This document shows positions 53,341 through 64,000 of a DNA stretch of 64,000 bases, in pieces; position 1 is the first letter of the stretch, and every line of letters starts with the position of its first letter. This stretch comes from Campylorhamphus procurvoides (Eukaryota; Chordata; Aves; Passeriformes; Dendrocolaptidae): the NCBI GenBank assembly GCA_013396655.1, contig WBMV01003156.1, positions 2,437,361-2,501,360 of the forward strand, written 5' to 3'. Under the pieces are notes generated by a model. It did no database searches. It had not been told where the DNA came from and saw only the letters and a list, made by a program, of their open reading frames with translations. Made by a program: the position numbers and the translations under genes.

Positions 53341-55608
53341 GATTTTGTGAGATGGGTTTCTTTACTTACTAAAGAACATACTTACTTAATCAAATAATTT
53401 TTTTCTGTATGTATCTAAGGTGAATTTATTTAAGTTGCATATGGCAGTGAAAGATAAAGAGGTAATGAATCTTGCAAAGGTGCAGATTTAAGAGAAACAA
53501 AGAACTTAGCCCGAGGGAGAATTCTGAAGGAAGTGAAACATTCTGAGGATACTTCAACATCATGTGATGTATTTTATTAATTTCTTCAAGTATAATAAGC
53601 CTTTAAAAAAGCAGCCTTTACAACTTACATGATTTTCAGTAAAAATTAATTACACAGATAATTACAAACACCATGAGGAAACAACATAGGTGTTTTAAGA
53701 CATTTTCTTAATCTGCATCCACATCTAGTTAAGTTATAATGCTAATAGAATTGTGCTGTGATAAAATAACTTCGTAATAGAGAAACTTACAGTTCTATTT
53801 CACAAAAAGTTTCCAGCACTGTAGGTAAAAAGCAGTCACATTTAGATCATAAAATTTACCATCTCCAAAATTTGTGGGTTTGTTGTTCCAACTTTTGTGT
53901 ACGAGATCTTGTATGTGCCCTCACCACTCTCACAATTAAAACAAACCAGGAGAGAGTAACCAACATACAACGTACTGAGTTGCTAAAATATAATGATTTT
54001 CATACTTCTTCACAATATTGCCCTTATTTCTACTTTTTCTGTAACTCACTGAAGACAAACTTCTTTTACTTCTATCCAGGAGCTCTTTTTAATTTCATTT
54101 TCCTTCCCTCCTCACTGTGTCACCCTGAAACAGGAGCAGCTGCAGTAAAGTGCTCATTTCTAAGGCGGTCACCTGGCCTAAGTTCAAGCATTTTGCAGAA
54201 GCAAGGAGGAATCTAATGAATGCCACCTGTTCCTACTTCAAAATCCTGATTAAAGGGGCAGGGGGAAAAAAAAAATTAAAAAATTCTCAGCAAAGTTAGA
54301 GGAAAAAGGTAAAGAGCTCTCTCTGATACCCATCTGGATGGAAAAGATTACAAGAGGTAAATGAGAAAAGCTCTCTGTGATCTGCAGCCTGAAGCAGAGA
54401 GAGTTTCAACTGTAGTAGAACTGACCTTTCTTCCTTAGCAAAATATTTTACTTTCTGTATATTCTTAGGGTGATGGTGCCAGTTCACTGCTGCTGCAGAA
54501 CATACCATTCAAGGAACCACATGCCAAGTTTATATTCTGGAAATTCTCGCTCTGGGCTCACTGATGTGCCCTTGCAGATGTGCCAAGTAACCTGTGCTCT
54601 ACTGCTCCTCACACTCAGTATTGAAAGTAATTGCTGAAGAGCCTAAATGTCCATAGAGGGATGGTTAGACAGATGGGAATATCTACTTAAAATAGCCCCT
54701 TTATAAAATGATGGAGAAAGGGCATTACAAATATCTGATGAAAACAAAACAGTCAGCTGAAAGCAAGTGATTGGTGGGTTAAAAGACTATCAGAGATAAA
54801 GCTTCCCAGTGAGAGTTCTGCTCTCACTGTTACTGCTTCATGCTAGTCTCTGACTTTATTTCAATCCCTTTAAGGCGGTGCTTAGAATATTCATCCAGAT
54901 ACAAATTCCACATTACTGTCTCAACCTCTTTAAAAAAAATCCAAACCAAACAAAAAGCCACCTGCTCATTGCTGAAAACATTATATAAGATAAATGAAAA
55001 TCTCACAATCCCTAAAGGAAAGGGCCTGGTTTGAAAAATAAATTGCTTTAATGCTACCAAGAAATCTACCCTCACTTTCAGGGAGTCTAAATACTGCAGA
55101 AAAAAAATTGGGTAGCATAATTTGAGGTTTTTGGAGTGTGCAGGGTTTTCTTTTGGGGGGTTGTTGTTGCACCAGGTCCACCATATGAGTCAATTATCAC
55201 ACCTGATTTTCAAACTATAGTGAGCCTTTTTTTCTGACTAACTTCCATTCAGGAATGCTTCCATTCCTGAAAATAGCTAAATGTGATGAAGACAATGGAT
55301 GCAAATTACAGTCTGAAGCCAATGCAGAAGGCTTACAGTTTACTCCTGAAAGAAGGGCTAAACTCAAACATTTCAGTGTCAAAAGGAAAAGCTACTTTTT
55401 GCAGTAAAGGATATTTTTTGCTATTAAATCATGGAAGTCTTTTAGGTTTCATAAATGATGAATGTATGTTTTAAATATTTAAAAATGAAAGATTTTATAT
55501 ACATACTAGATTATTTCCTAAGTAACCATAAAGACACGTGTAGTTGTTCTAACAATTAGAGCAACTAGTCGTAGATTTCTTCAAGAGACATTTCAATATA
55601 AAAATTGC

Positions 55609-55828
55609 TGGGAGAAAGAGAGATACTGAAAGGGAGAGTAATGAAGGAGAAGAAAAGACAATGGAAAAAGTGAATTCATTAAATACAGAGGAATAAAGTC
55701 AGAGGATGAAAGGCAAAAGAAGAGAACAACAGGACAAAACTTAATGGAGAAGAAGGAAATGGACAAGAATGAAGTAGAACAGGAGAACCAGAGAATCAGA
55801 AAAACAAACAGAGAAGACAGAGGAGCTA
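55609..55828 (+). repeat. Purine-rich (GA) block
   Basis: About 220 bp that is mostly A and G (gagaaagagaga, gaaagggagag, ggagaagaaaagac and similar). It is therefore pyrimidine-rich in the DMD transcript. It is not a regular microsatellite. Confidence 0.7.
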
Positions 55829-57487
55829 AATTTAAAAGTGTTTGTTTTCAGGGTGCTTGACATTTTATGTATGTGATATTTTTAAAGCACAGGATATGTG
55901 AGACACCAGGTTTCTCTGAGAATTCATGTAAACCACTGTTGAATTTTTCCTTAGTGTATATTCAAGGTGTCTTCTTTAGGGACTAAATCCAAGACTCTGA
56001 CATCCAAAAAGTATGTAATACACCTGCATTTTGGTATGACTGAATTAGGCTTCTTAGAGAAGGTTTTTTATTTTTGTAGGATAGAGTTAGCAGTCCCTGA
56101 ACTTTCTGAGTGTCTTAGTGTTGCAGTTTAACTGATTGCATCTTGAATCTTGAAGGACAATTTGGTGTTCTCGCACACTGAACATGAAGTGCAAGGTCAC
56201 CAAAATATTCGTCGGCTCATCTTAAAAATGACTGACTCAGCGCTTCAGAGAACATTAGGTCTTCCTCTGAAGGGAGTACCATAGTGATGAACGTCCAGAA
56301 GACAACTGGTGTTCTTGGAGACTTGCCTCAGAGAATCTGAATGCACACTTGCCATTTCCCAGATAAGTGAAGTAACTACTGGGCAAGAGACAAGGCTTCT
56401 TTGGAGTAATTCTTTTTCACTTCTATTGAAAATAGGCTCACTGTGCAGAAAGCTATGCAAGATTTATGGCAGCAGACAGAAGAAGAGCAAAAGCAAGCTT
56501 AAGTTTTGCAGCCCTGAATTAGAAAGCCTGAATAAAGTGCATAAATTCTAGTAAGCAGGAAATGAATGTTCACAACTGGTGAACTTTGCACTGAACTGAA
56601 CACAGCAGTACATAAAATTTGACACGCAGACACAGAGATTTGTCTAGATAATCCCAGTGTGGTTTTAGGCAGGCAACTGCCTTCCCCAACCAGGGACTGC
56701 TCCTGAGTAAATGTCTCTGTTCTGACTTCTAAAGCTATTCCTACAGAGAGGAACAAAAGGGAATTTCTGATTACTGATTTCAGACACCAGATGATATTAC
56801 ATGGTACTGCAGAGCACACAGTCTGAATATCGGAGTATCAGATACCCTAATCAGGAAACAGGCGGTCTGATATTGTCTCTAGGTGGAAAGATGTGACACC
56901 GCTTTGGCCTTCTGCTGCACTGATTTGCTGAAAATGAATTCAAGGTAGTTACAATGCCACAGAGTGCTACTGGGTTTAGCTCTGAGTCTACAGTAACAAT
57001 TAATTGTCCAATATAATTTCAGGATAACTATTTCTTTCATTTTTGAAATTAAATATTTTCTCTTTGAGGTGTATCTATTTTTTCTGCCCCAGCTCCATCC
57101 AATGCAACAGACTTAACACTATACCACCAAAAGTCGTAGGAATCAGTCCTTTTTGCATCACAAAGTTCCTGTATGACGTAGTAACTCGGTATTTGATTTA
57201 AAACCAGCATTTTCCCATTTAATAAGGTGTATATAGCCAATGTTTTAGGAAAACAAAAAGGTATTACATGGTTAAGTAACTGGCAGGATGGTGGGAAAGC
57301 CAGCAATTAATACTATAAATACTAAATGCAGGTAAAAGGCATACACAAAGTCCTTTAAGTAGAATAAATTCTAGAGTAGAATAAATTCTTCCTCAAGATT
57401 ATGCTCATTCCTAACATTAAGAGCAAACAACACTTGTAAATGAAACTTCCTGAACCTTAGTCCAGTCTGATCTGTTAAAGTGCTCAG

Positions 57488-57887
57488 TGGAGTCGCTGAG
57501 GGTACTGGGGTTGTTTAATCTGAAAAAAAAAAACAAAAAAGGAGGCTCAGAAGAGACTTTATTGCTCTCTACAACTCCCTGAAAGGAGGTTGTGGTGATG
57601 TGGATGCTGGCCTCTTCTGGGCAACTAGCGATAGGACAAGGGAAATGGCCTCAAGTTACACCAGGGGAGGTCAGGTTGGATATTAGAAAAAAATATCTTC
57701 ACTGAGAGAGGGGTTAAGCATCAGAACAGGCTCCCCAGGGAAGCAGTGGAGCCACCATCCTTGAAAGTGTTCAAAAAACAAGTAGATGTGACACTTCACA
57801 ATACAGTTTAACGACCATGGTGGTATTTGTTTCAAGGCTGGACTTCATCTTGGAGGTCTTTTCCAACCTTAAAGATTTTATGATTCC
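57488..57887 (+). mobile_element. CR1 LINE 3' end with internal poly(A) expansion
   Basis: A 5'-truncated CR1 in plus orientation: tactggggttgtttaatctg, ggaggctcagaagagacttt, ctccctgaaaggaggttgtg, gaggtcttttccaacctt and the final attttatgattcc. An A-rich run (57523-57540) interrupts the usual sequence just before ggaggctcag. The rest is close to the CR1 pattern. It lies in intron 6, antisense to DMD, with no intact reading frame. Confidence 0.92.
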
Positions 57888-58858
57888 AGGCTCCCAGGGG
57901 CATGCAGTGATAACAATGGCCTCACAGCAAGAGATACCTACTGTGACTGGAATGGTGGTGTGAGGCACAGCCACCGTAAATGTCTGCCAGTGTTCTGTCC
58001 ATTAGAACAGCACTAGAGTTCATCAGACAGTTTCATTCAGAAAAGCTAAAACAGCAGGTAAAACTTCTGGAAATAAATATTTGCAGTTCTTCGCTGCTTA
58101 AGTTGGAAGGCATATATTTCTTAGACTATGGTTCTATATGTATTTTGCCTTATTTTATTTTAGGCTTTTAATGCAACAGGAGGAAAAAAAAGAAATACTG
58201 CTTTAAAAGCTGTACCTTCAGGAACTAGGCCTTTTAGATAGATTTACTTGCACATCTTCCTTCAGCCAAGTACACAGAATCACCAGAGATCTCTGAATCT
58301 CTAAAGACAGAGTTTTATATAGCACACACAGACCAGAAGAAGACAACTTCTGAGAGAGGATAAGAACTCAAATAAGCTGGTGCAATAACATGAAAGGTTT
58401 TGAAAACAAAGGCTACCTTCCTCAGCTGTGTCCTTGTGAGGCAAATCCATACTTTAAGCAACTGTGAGAGGTTTTCTACAAATACCACATTTCTCCCCTT
58501 TAAGTCCCCCCAGTAAAATCTTCTCCAAGACAAGCTCAAAGTCAAAGTTTCGGATCTATTCTTTTTCTTCTCGAAAGCTGCCAAGCCTGTACTCATCTAC
58601 TACATGTCTAATTCAAGAAAAGGGTCTAACCTGAGTATATTTGGTTGTTCTGTGAAAAGCCCAGGCCCTCTCCTTCCACAAGAGGATTCAGTAAGACACA
58701 AACACGGCACTCAGTTCAAAGCAAACAGTCAGCCATTTAAAAGAATGATGAAACTCCCACACAGGAAGCAGCTAAACCCTCCACATAACAGACACATCAT
58801 CCCTGCTACAGCGATCTGTTGCAAGCTTACTGAAATAATTAAAAGTTATTTTCCCTAC

Positions 58859-59031
58859 CTGTGGCTGTGGAGGAGTGCATTGAAAGCCAATCCATCAGAC
58901 CAGCTACTGGTGAAATTGGTAACATTGACCTGTGGGTAATTGCGAGTCGATTGGCGGACCCAGCTCAGCAGAATCATTTCACTGTTTGTCTGCTGCAGTC
59001 CAGCCATGATGTTTTTCATTACATCTTTGAC
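58859..59031 (-). CDS. DMD: Dystrophin exon 6 (CH2 domain, N-terminal part)
   Basis: This internal exon is read on the minus strand from 59031 down to 58859. It is 173 bp, the same length as human DMD exon 6. It follows the acceptor ttattgcag and ends at the donor CACAG|gtaggg. It starts at a codon boundary and ends two bases into an Arg codon. The roughly 57 residues contain [20 protein letters not shown] and then [20 protein letters not shown], the start of the second calponin-homology (CH2) domain, about residues 120-177 of full-length dystrophin. Dystrophin links cortical F-actin to the dystroglycan complex under the muscle membrane, and this domain is part of its actin-binding end. STRNYPQ fits dystrophin; utrophin differs here. 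Relative to my memory of human dystrophin, about six residues differ, including Lys to Met in NSEMILL. Identity is very secure. Confidence 0.97.
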
Positions 59032-62000
59032 CTGCAATAAAAGACAGAATTTGATCAGCGATTGAACTTATTAAAAGCTGACTATTTCTTTTTTTGACAC
59101 AAAAAAATCTTCAACTGCCTAGATTTCAGTCATAGAGAAAAAACTCCTAAGTAGTTAAAGAACATGGTGTCACAAAATAACAGCACTCAAGTCTGAATGC
59201 TTGAATAGAGAAGGTACATTTTTTTGTACCACTTGTGGAAACCGAGTTCTTTCAAACTAAGTATTTCTCCTTGTGGTTTTCTTTGCTCTGGAAATACACC
59301 CTTAGTTAATATGATACATTATAGCAAAAGTAGATAAAGGGATGAAAAGCACTCTTCTCTTATTGATGGAGCTGAAATAGTACCAAGGCAAAATAAATGT
59401 GCTCAGTGCACGGTAGATAATGTTTCTTACTTAAATGTGCAAACTGTATTTGCAAACATGCACTTGGATGAAAAATTAATTTCACTGCATGCATTAAAAG
59501 AGTATTGTATATGTTAAATTTTATTTTTTAATGAATAGTCAATATTCCTCTTTCACTAGAAAGAGCTTACCAAACTACAGTTATTATTTTACAAAAAGCC
59601 TAAGGATTTTTAAAAATATTAGCCTGGAGCCTGGTATAATGCAGTAGATTACATATTTCTTATCAACTTTGTTACTAGTGAAAGAGCACATAAAACTTCT
59701 ATTAAGAGTTATCTGGCTGTAAAATGAACTCTTTTTCCTTTCTCTTTTCTTTTGCTTTTGCCATGTATATTTAAAGACTAGCAGCTCTTCTAAAATATTC
59801 CCTAAGCTATAATTTAATGATAAAGTTGCTTATTTGCTTATAGAGTATAACATTTCATAATCATTCTCCCCTTGAATTGTTCTGCAGCCAGTATCAGTCA
59901 GTCGACAAAAACAATCAGGGCAGAAACTACTTTATGATAAAGGGTGGACCACTTTAAAATTGTAAAAATTGTAAGATAACATGCAGATGTAATCTTAACG
60001 AACAATCAACAACAACAAAAATTAATTACCATGATACTGACGAAAAAACCAGAGATACCATTTCATTGTTCAGTACAGTAAGTCGCTCGCTACTTTCACA
60101 GTAATTAATTCAGTCATTTCACTATGTGAAGATATGAATTACTGAAATAATATCTTGGGTTTGCATCTCAGATGCGTCCTACCCAAAGAGTGTCAGTGCC
60201 TTCAGTTTTCCTTTTGAGACTCAGGTATAAAGTTTGCTTTATATGTTGTTATTTTCTAAGATGGGAGGAGAAGTTGATCCTCTCTAAATTTCCCGGGACA
60301 TATTCCTGACTTCAGTCTTAGATTGTAATTTGCATTAATGAAAGATAATACAAAATTCTGTCAGATGAGAGTAGAAGCTTTTTATTGTCTCCATTTCTAC
60401 ATCAGGAGACAGGAAATAAAATGTAAGAAATCAGGAAATATTTTCTAATTTTTCTTCATATGTCTGAGTATTTTGAGTTTCTTTCTAATAATTTTAGTGT
60501 CTTCATTATTGAAAGCTCTCAAAGCAGAATTACACAATTTAACAAGAATCTAAGAGATTTACATGCTGTATTTGCAGGCAAAAAAATCCCCTCACTACTA
60601 TCAAAATGTAAAGTCATGGGTTTTCATTAATCCTAGAGGGATGAAAACTTTTGAAATTAATATCTATTGTACCCAACTGAAACAATACGAAAGACTAGAA
60701 AATATGAAAATTATAGTTAAGGAGAGTTGTTCAAGCCATGATTTCATTGTTCATTTTGGGTTTTTTTGTCATGTGCTTGTATTTACAAATACAGATTTTT
60801 CTGAATATTATAAGCAAATTGTAACTTTTGAAAAATGCAACACACATTTGTATTAAAGGATAGCTGAATGATTTCAGAAACACTTTAGAAATACGGAAGT
60901 TCATAACATACAAAAAAGATCAAATGTTTGAATTAACATTAACACAAGAAAAAGGAGCAATGTATCTGAACAGAGAAAATTAGACAAACAAAATTATTAA
61001 AAAAATGGGCTGTCCGGAAAGCAATTATTCAGCAGAATCTAGGTGATAGTTTTCCTTTTGATCTAAAGACATGTAGCCAAAACAAGCATTTATTTTTGCT
61101 TTTGAATAATTGAATACAAAACAGTTTCAATCTCACCTTTTTGAGCATATTTGCTTAAAATAATGATTTGCTCTCTTTTTTCCTGCATTTCACTGCAACA
61201 TTGAGGACTGTTACATTTATGATCTTTAGCTGTCTGCTAGAGCATTGAAAATAATGAAGTAAAAGCGTTTGATCTCATTCTGAACGCTGAGGCCACTTCC
61301 TATTCAGTGAGAAACAGTGGATGACTCCACTTCTACAGCTGGAGCCACTTTGTTCTCCAGAGTGTACTGAAAAGGGCACTGCCATCCCACCCCACTTGGC
61401 ATCTTGGCAGCACCATGCAGCCCCATACCATGCCATGCCACACCACTGTGTTTGCAGGATGGCTGCATCCTGAAGCAAGATCAGCTCCTGAGCAGAAAAG
61501 TGCTGGCAGACATTTGGGTTAGGAGGAAGCTTTTTGAAGGCTTCTCAGTTAAGATGTACTTCTGAGAAAGTAGTTCACAGTGATGTATTCATGTCAGCCT
61601 GAAGAGCTTTTGGATAGATAAACTCTTCCAGCATCCAGGCTCAAAACTACAGCCATTTCAAAGGCTTTGCCTCTTGCTGTCAGATGATGGGTTGACCTCT
61701 GATACTCATTTCTTTGTTACTTCTCCTTTCTAATGCAGTATATCCTGGCATGACACAAAGCTTTAGGGTATAGGAAACTGACTTCCAGAGAATAGACATA
61801 CTTACTCTTCCTGGGGAATGGACATATGCTGCAACAATAAGAAAAGATTAAATTTTGATAGAAGCAGGGGAAAAGGGCAACACAGACATCACCAAGACGG
61901 CTTCTCATATGCCAAACTGCCAAATGGAAAGCTGTGAACAAAATGGGAGCGCTGCTATTCTTGTCACAAAAAGCAGCAGAGCCAGCCCTGGCTCTCAGCA

Positions 62001-64000
62001 GCAGTGGATCTCTGATCTTCCCACTGCAGGACCATGTCCTGGAGTCTGGATGTGCGTAGCTGTGTGTGTAAGATGACTGGGAACACAGCACCATCTAAGC
62101 CTCTCACTACATCTTTTTAATTTAAAATCAACACTCAGGCATGCAACATTTTGTAAAAATGACACTTGGCTTCAGGATGCCAGACCCTGGAATAGCAGGA
62201 GGGAAAAAGATAATCTAAATGAAGACTGTCCTCAAAGCAAGATTTTTTTCATTTTTCTCAATCAAATGGGAACCTTACAGCTCCCTGACAGAATGAGTTA
62301 GTATTTTTTACTTGCTATATTTCAGGTATTCTGACTGCATAGATTACTTTTTAATAGCTAGAACCACTAAAGTATTTCAAAACACGTTTGAAAGAACACT
62401 TTTAAGAATGTTTTCATAGATATTCAAGAAAAAAATATCAAAGAATATTCTTTGCTTATTGATTCAAAGTCGATTGACATAACCATTAATACTACATTTC
62501 TAAGATCAAAATTCAAAATAAAATGGTAATTCCTATTAAAATATTGATTCTGGAACAAGAGTACAATAGCACTGGTGCTGTCAGTAAGACTCCAGATGAG
62601 GCTGACAGACTGTTGAAATGTAGCTCTCTGAAATATTTGCCTTTTGTGTATATCTATTCTTTTGATAATTTTTCTAAAGAAAGTCAAGTTTTGGCCTGTG
62701 ACTCTCAGCAAAGATATTTTGCTAGTGGTTTTCTTTCATGCTTTACATGAAAATAAGTTTGCTCTTAAAAACATAACAAAAGAATATACACACTGCAACA
62801 CACTGAAGAGAGTTTGTCAAATATAACAGTTCAGAAATTAACAGTTTTGCTGCTTTTACTTAAATGCTGCAGTGAGGCTGGGATCAAAGAGCTGTGAGAA
62901 AGAGGGCAGCAGCTTCAAGGAAATAGAAAGTCTGATGGATTCAGTACCACAAAGAGATTTGGCAGCAGGTGCACAACTCAGAACAACGGTTCAATTTGAG
63001 GGAAACTTTTAATAATAATCTGAAAACACAGGCTTGATAAGAAAGGACACAATCACCACAGGAGATACAGAAAGCCATGGTATTTCTACTGAACAGAAAT
63101 GAGAGTGACAAAAGTGAGTCAAATTATGTCTACTGCAATTCCTCTACCATTTCTTCTCCTCAATGGGACTGCTGATACCAATTGGACTGGTATCAGCATT
63201 GTCCTTTCATGCACCTTTCTTCTACCATCACTTTTTTTTTAAATTTTAAATATTTTATACAAAGAGATTGACATTTATTTACATAAATTTTAATAACAAG
63301 ATATGTCCAGAATATGCAGATCACTTTCTTTCAGTAGTTCATGAAGAAAACAAACTGAAACAGAAAGTACGGATGAAACACAAACATGGACTGAATCATT
63401 ATGAATATACTGAGAAAGTGTCATAGTTTTAACTTGATGCTTTGTAAATATGATCCTTGGACTTTTCATATGTGGGGGGTTCAGGCTGAAGCCCTGGGTA
63501 CCATCACAGCTGCTGTCACAGTTATCACTAGGCTCAAGATGAAGCTTGAAAGAATCACCTGTCTACTCCAAGCAAGAGATACTTTAGGAGCACACGCCTG
63601 CTGTCAAAGAGCTCAGCAGACTATACCAGAACATTGCCTTCTGTGTTAAGAGGAATGATGGGAACAACTGAAAAGAAATTAAGAAGTACACACTTTACTT
63701 CAGGATAAAATATAAAAAAATCAAAATATTAATTTGAACATGAACAGTCATCTCAGTTCATAATTCCTACAAACTAAAACACAGTGATTCAAGGATTATT
63801 GGCAAAAGTTCACAGCTAGATATCATATTCCATCTGCTCTTGATATGTAATTTAGAACAGTTTTATGCAATTAAACTAGGAATATTGAAACTGGAGACAA
63901 AGTAAGAAGTGAGTTACCTATTTGCAGCTTTTCTCTTTTGCTTTCGCTACACGTCCTGTAAAATTTGAATAAAAGTATTCCCTACTTCAATTAATGATGC
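59032..64000 (-). other. DMD: DMD intron 5, partial
   Basis: Sequence upstream of exon 6 in the gene's direction, running off the right edge. Exon 5 (93 bp in human) is not visible, so it should lie beyond 64000. Two slightly GC-richer islands (about 61270-61680 and 61860-62090) have chance open frames only. A short perfect inverted repeat sits at 63170-63198. I see no other element. Confidence 0.85.
63170..63198. other. Perfect 11-bp inverted repeat (hairpin)
   Basis: tgctgatacca (63170-63180) and its exact complement tggtatcagca (63188-63198) flank a 7-base loop, attggac. Outer ggac/gtcc could pair across a 2-base bulge. No transposon or RNA gene is recognised around it. Confidence 0.6.

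Larger units (their letters stand above)
49183..58858 (-). other. DMD: DMD intron 6 (about 9.7 kb)
   Basis: Intron between exon 6 (donor gtaggg) and exon 7 (acceptor gctgtag). It contains an old ERVL-type solo LTR at 50576-51117, a CR1 3' fragment at 57488-57887, an A/C-rich tract at 53298-53340 and a purine-rich block at 55609-55828. A relatively C-rich block at about 49260-49770, next to exon 7, resembles nothing I recognise. The remaining sequence, notably 51120-53290 and 53350-55600, shows no feature I can support. Confidence 0.9.

Noticed and set aside
58859..59031. Utrophin (UTRN) as the identity of the gene
   Set aside because: The residues [10 protein letters not shown] in exon 6 and [18 protein letters not shown] in exon 8 fit dystrophin better; hinge 1 motif SPKPRFKSYAYAQ in exon 9 is dystrophin-specific as far as I recall.
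61381..61450. Short ccatgc-type repeats (cccatacc, atgccatgcc)
   Set aside because: Only two or three irregular units; not a convincing microsatellite.
1..64000. Bacterial-type systems (operons, CRISPR arrays, defence islands)
   Set aside because: Base composition, CR1 and LTR repeats and spliced exons show a vertebrate nuclear genome; no regularly spaced repeats or dense coding are present.

Overview
This is an AT-rich, intron-dominated piece of a vertebrate chromosome, almost certainly from a bird. It carries several CR1 LINE fragments of avian type, one ending in the ATTCTATG-like 3' tail, plus two solo LTRs. The only protein-coding gene I can support is DMD (dystrophin), on the minus strand. 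Four internal exons are present: exon 6 (58859-59031), exon 7 (49064-49182), exon 8 (11927-12105) and exon 9 (10838-10960). All four have GT-AG boundaries, and the reading phase is unbroken from exon 6 to exon 9. They encode the CH2 half of the N-terminal actin-binding domain and the start of hinge 1. The dystrophin-type residues (for example S-T-R-N-Y-P-Q) separate the gene from its paralogue utrophin.

Layout from left to right: part of intron 9 (1-10837, with two CR1 copies and a 44-bp tandem duplication); exon 9; a short intron 8 (966 bp); exon 8; intron 7 (about 37 kb); exon 7; intron 6 (about 9.7 kb); exon 6; and about 5 kb of intron 5 running off the right edge. Intron 7 holds a decayed CR1 ORF1 esterase fragment, a CR1 reverse-transcriptase fragment, a solo LTR with a perfect 6-bp target-site duplication, a composite CR1 remnant, a 68/74-bp tandem duplication and A/C-rich tracts. 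Intron 6 holds an old ERVL-type solo LTR and a CR1 3' end. I saw no exon 5 or exon 10, no known DMD promoter or first exon, and no RNA gene, CRISPR array or operon-like structure.

The four exons are spliced into one transcript and make one domain, so there is no multi-gene system here and I found no previously undescribed one. The points most worth a second look are the shortened, diverged hinge 1 segment in exons 8-9, the weak exon 9 splice donor, the sense-oriented solo LTR in intron 7, and a CR1 ORF1 fragment stranded without the rest of its element. Comparisons with human dystrophin and with CR1 or LTR consensus sequences are from memory, not from a search.
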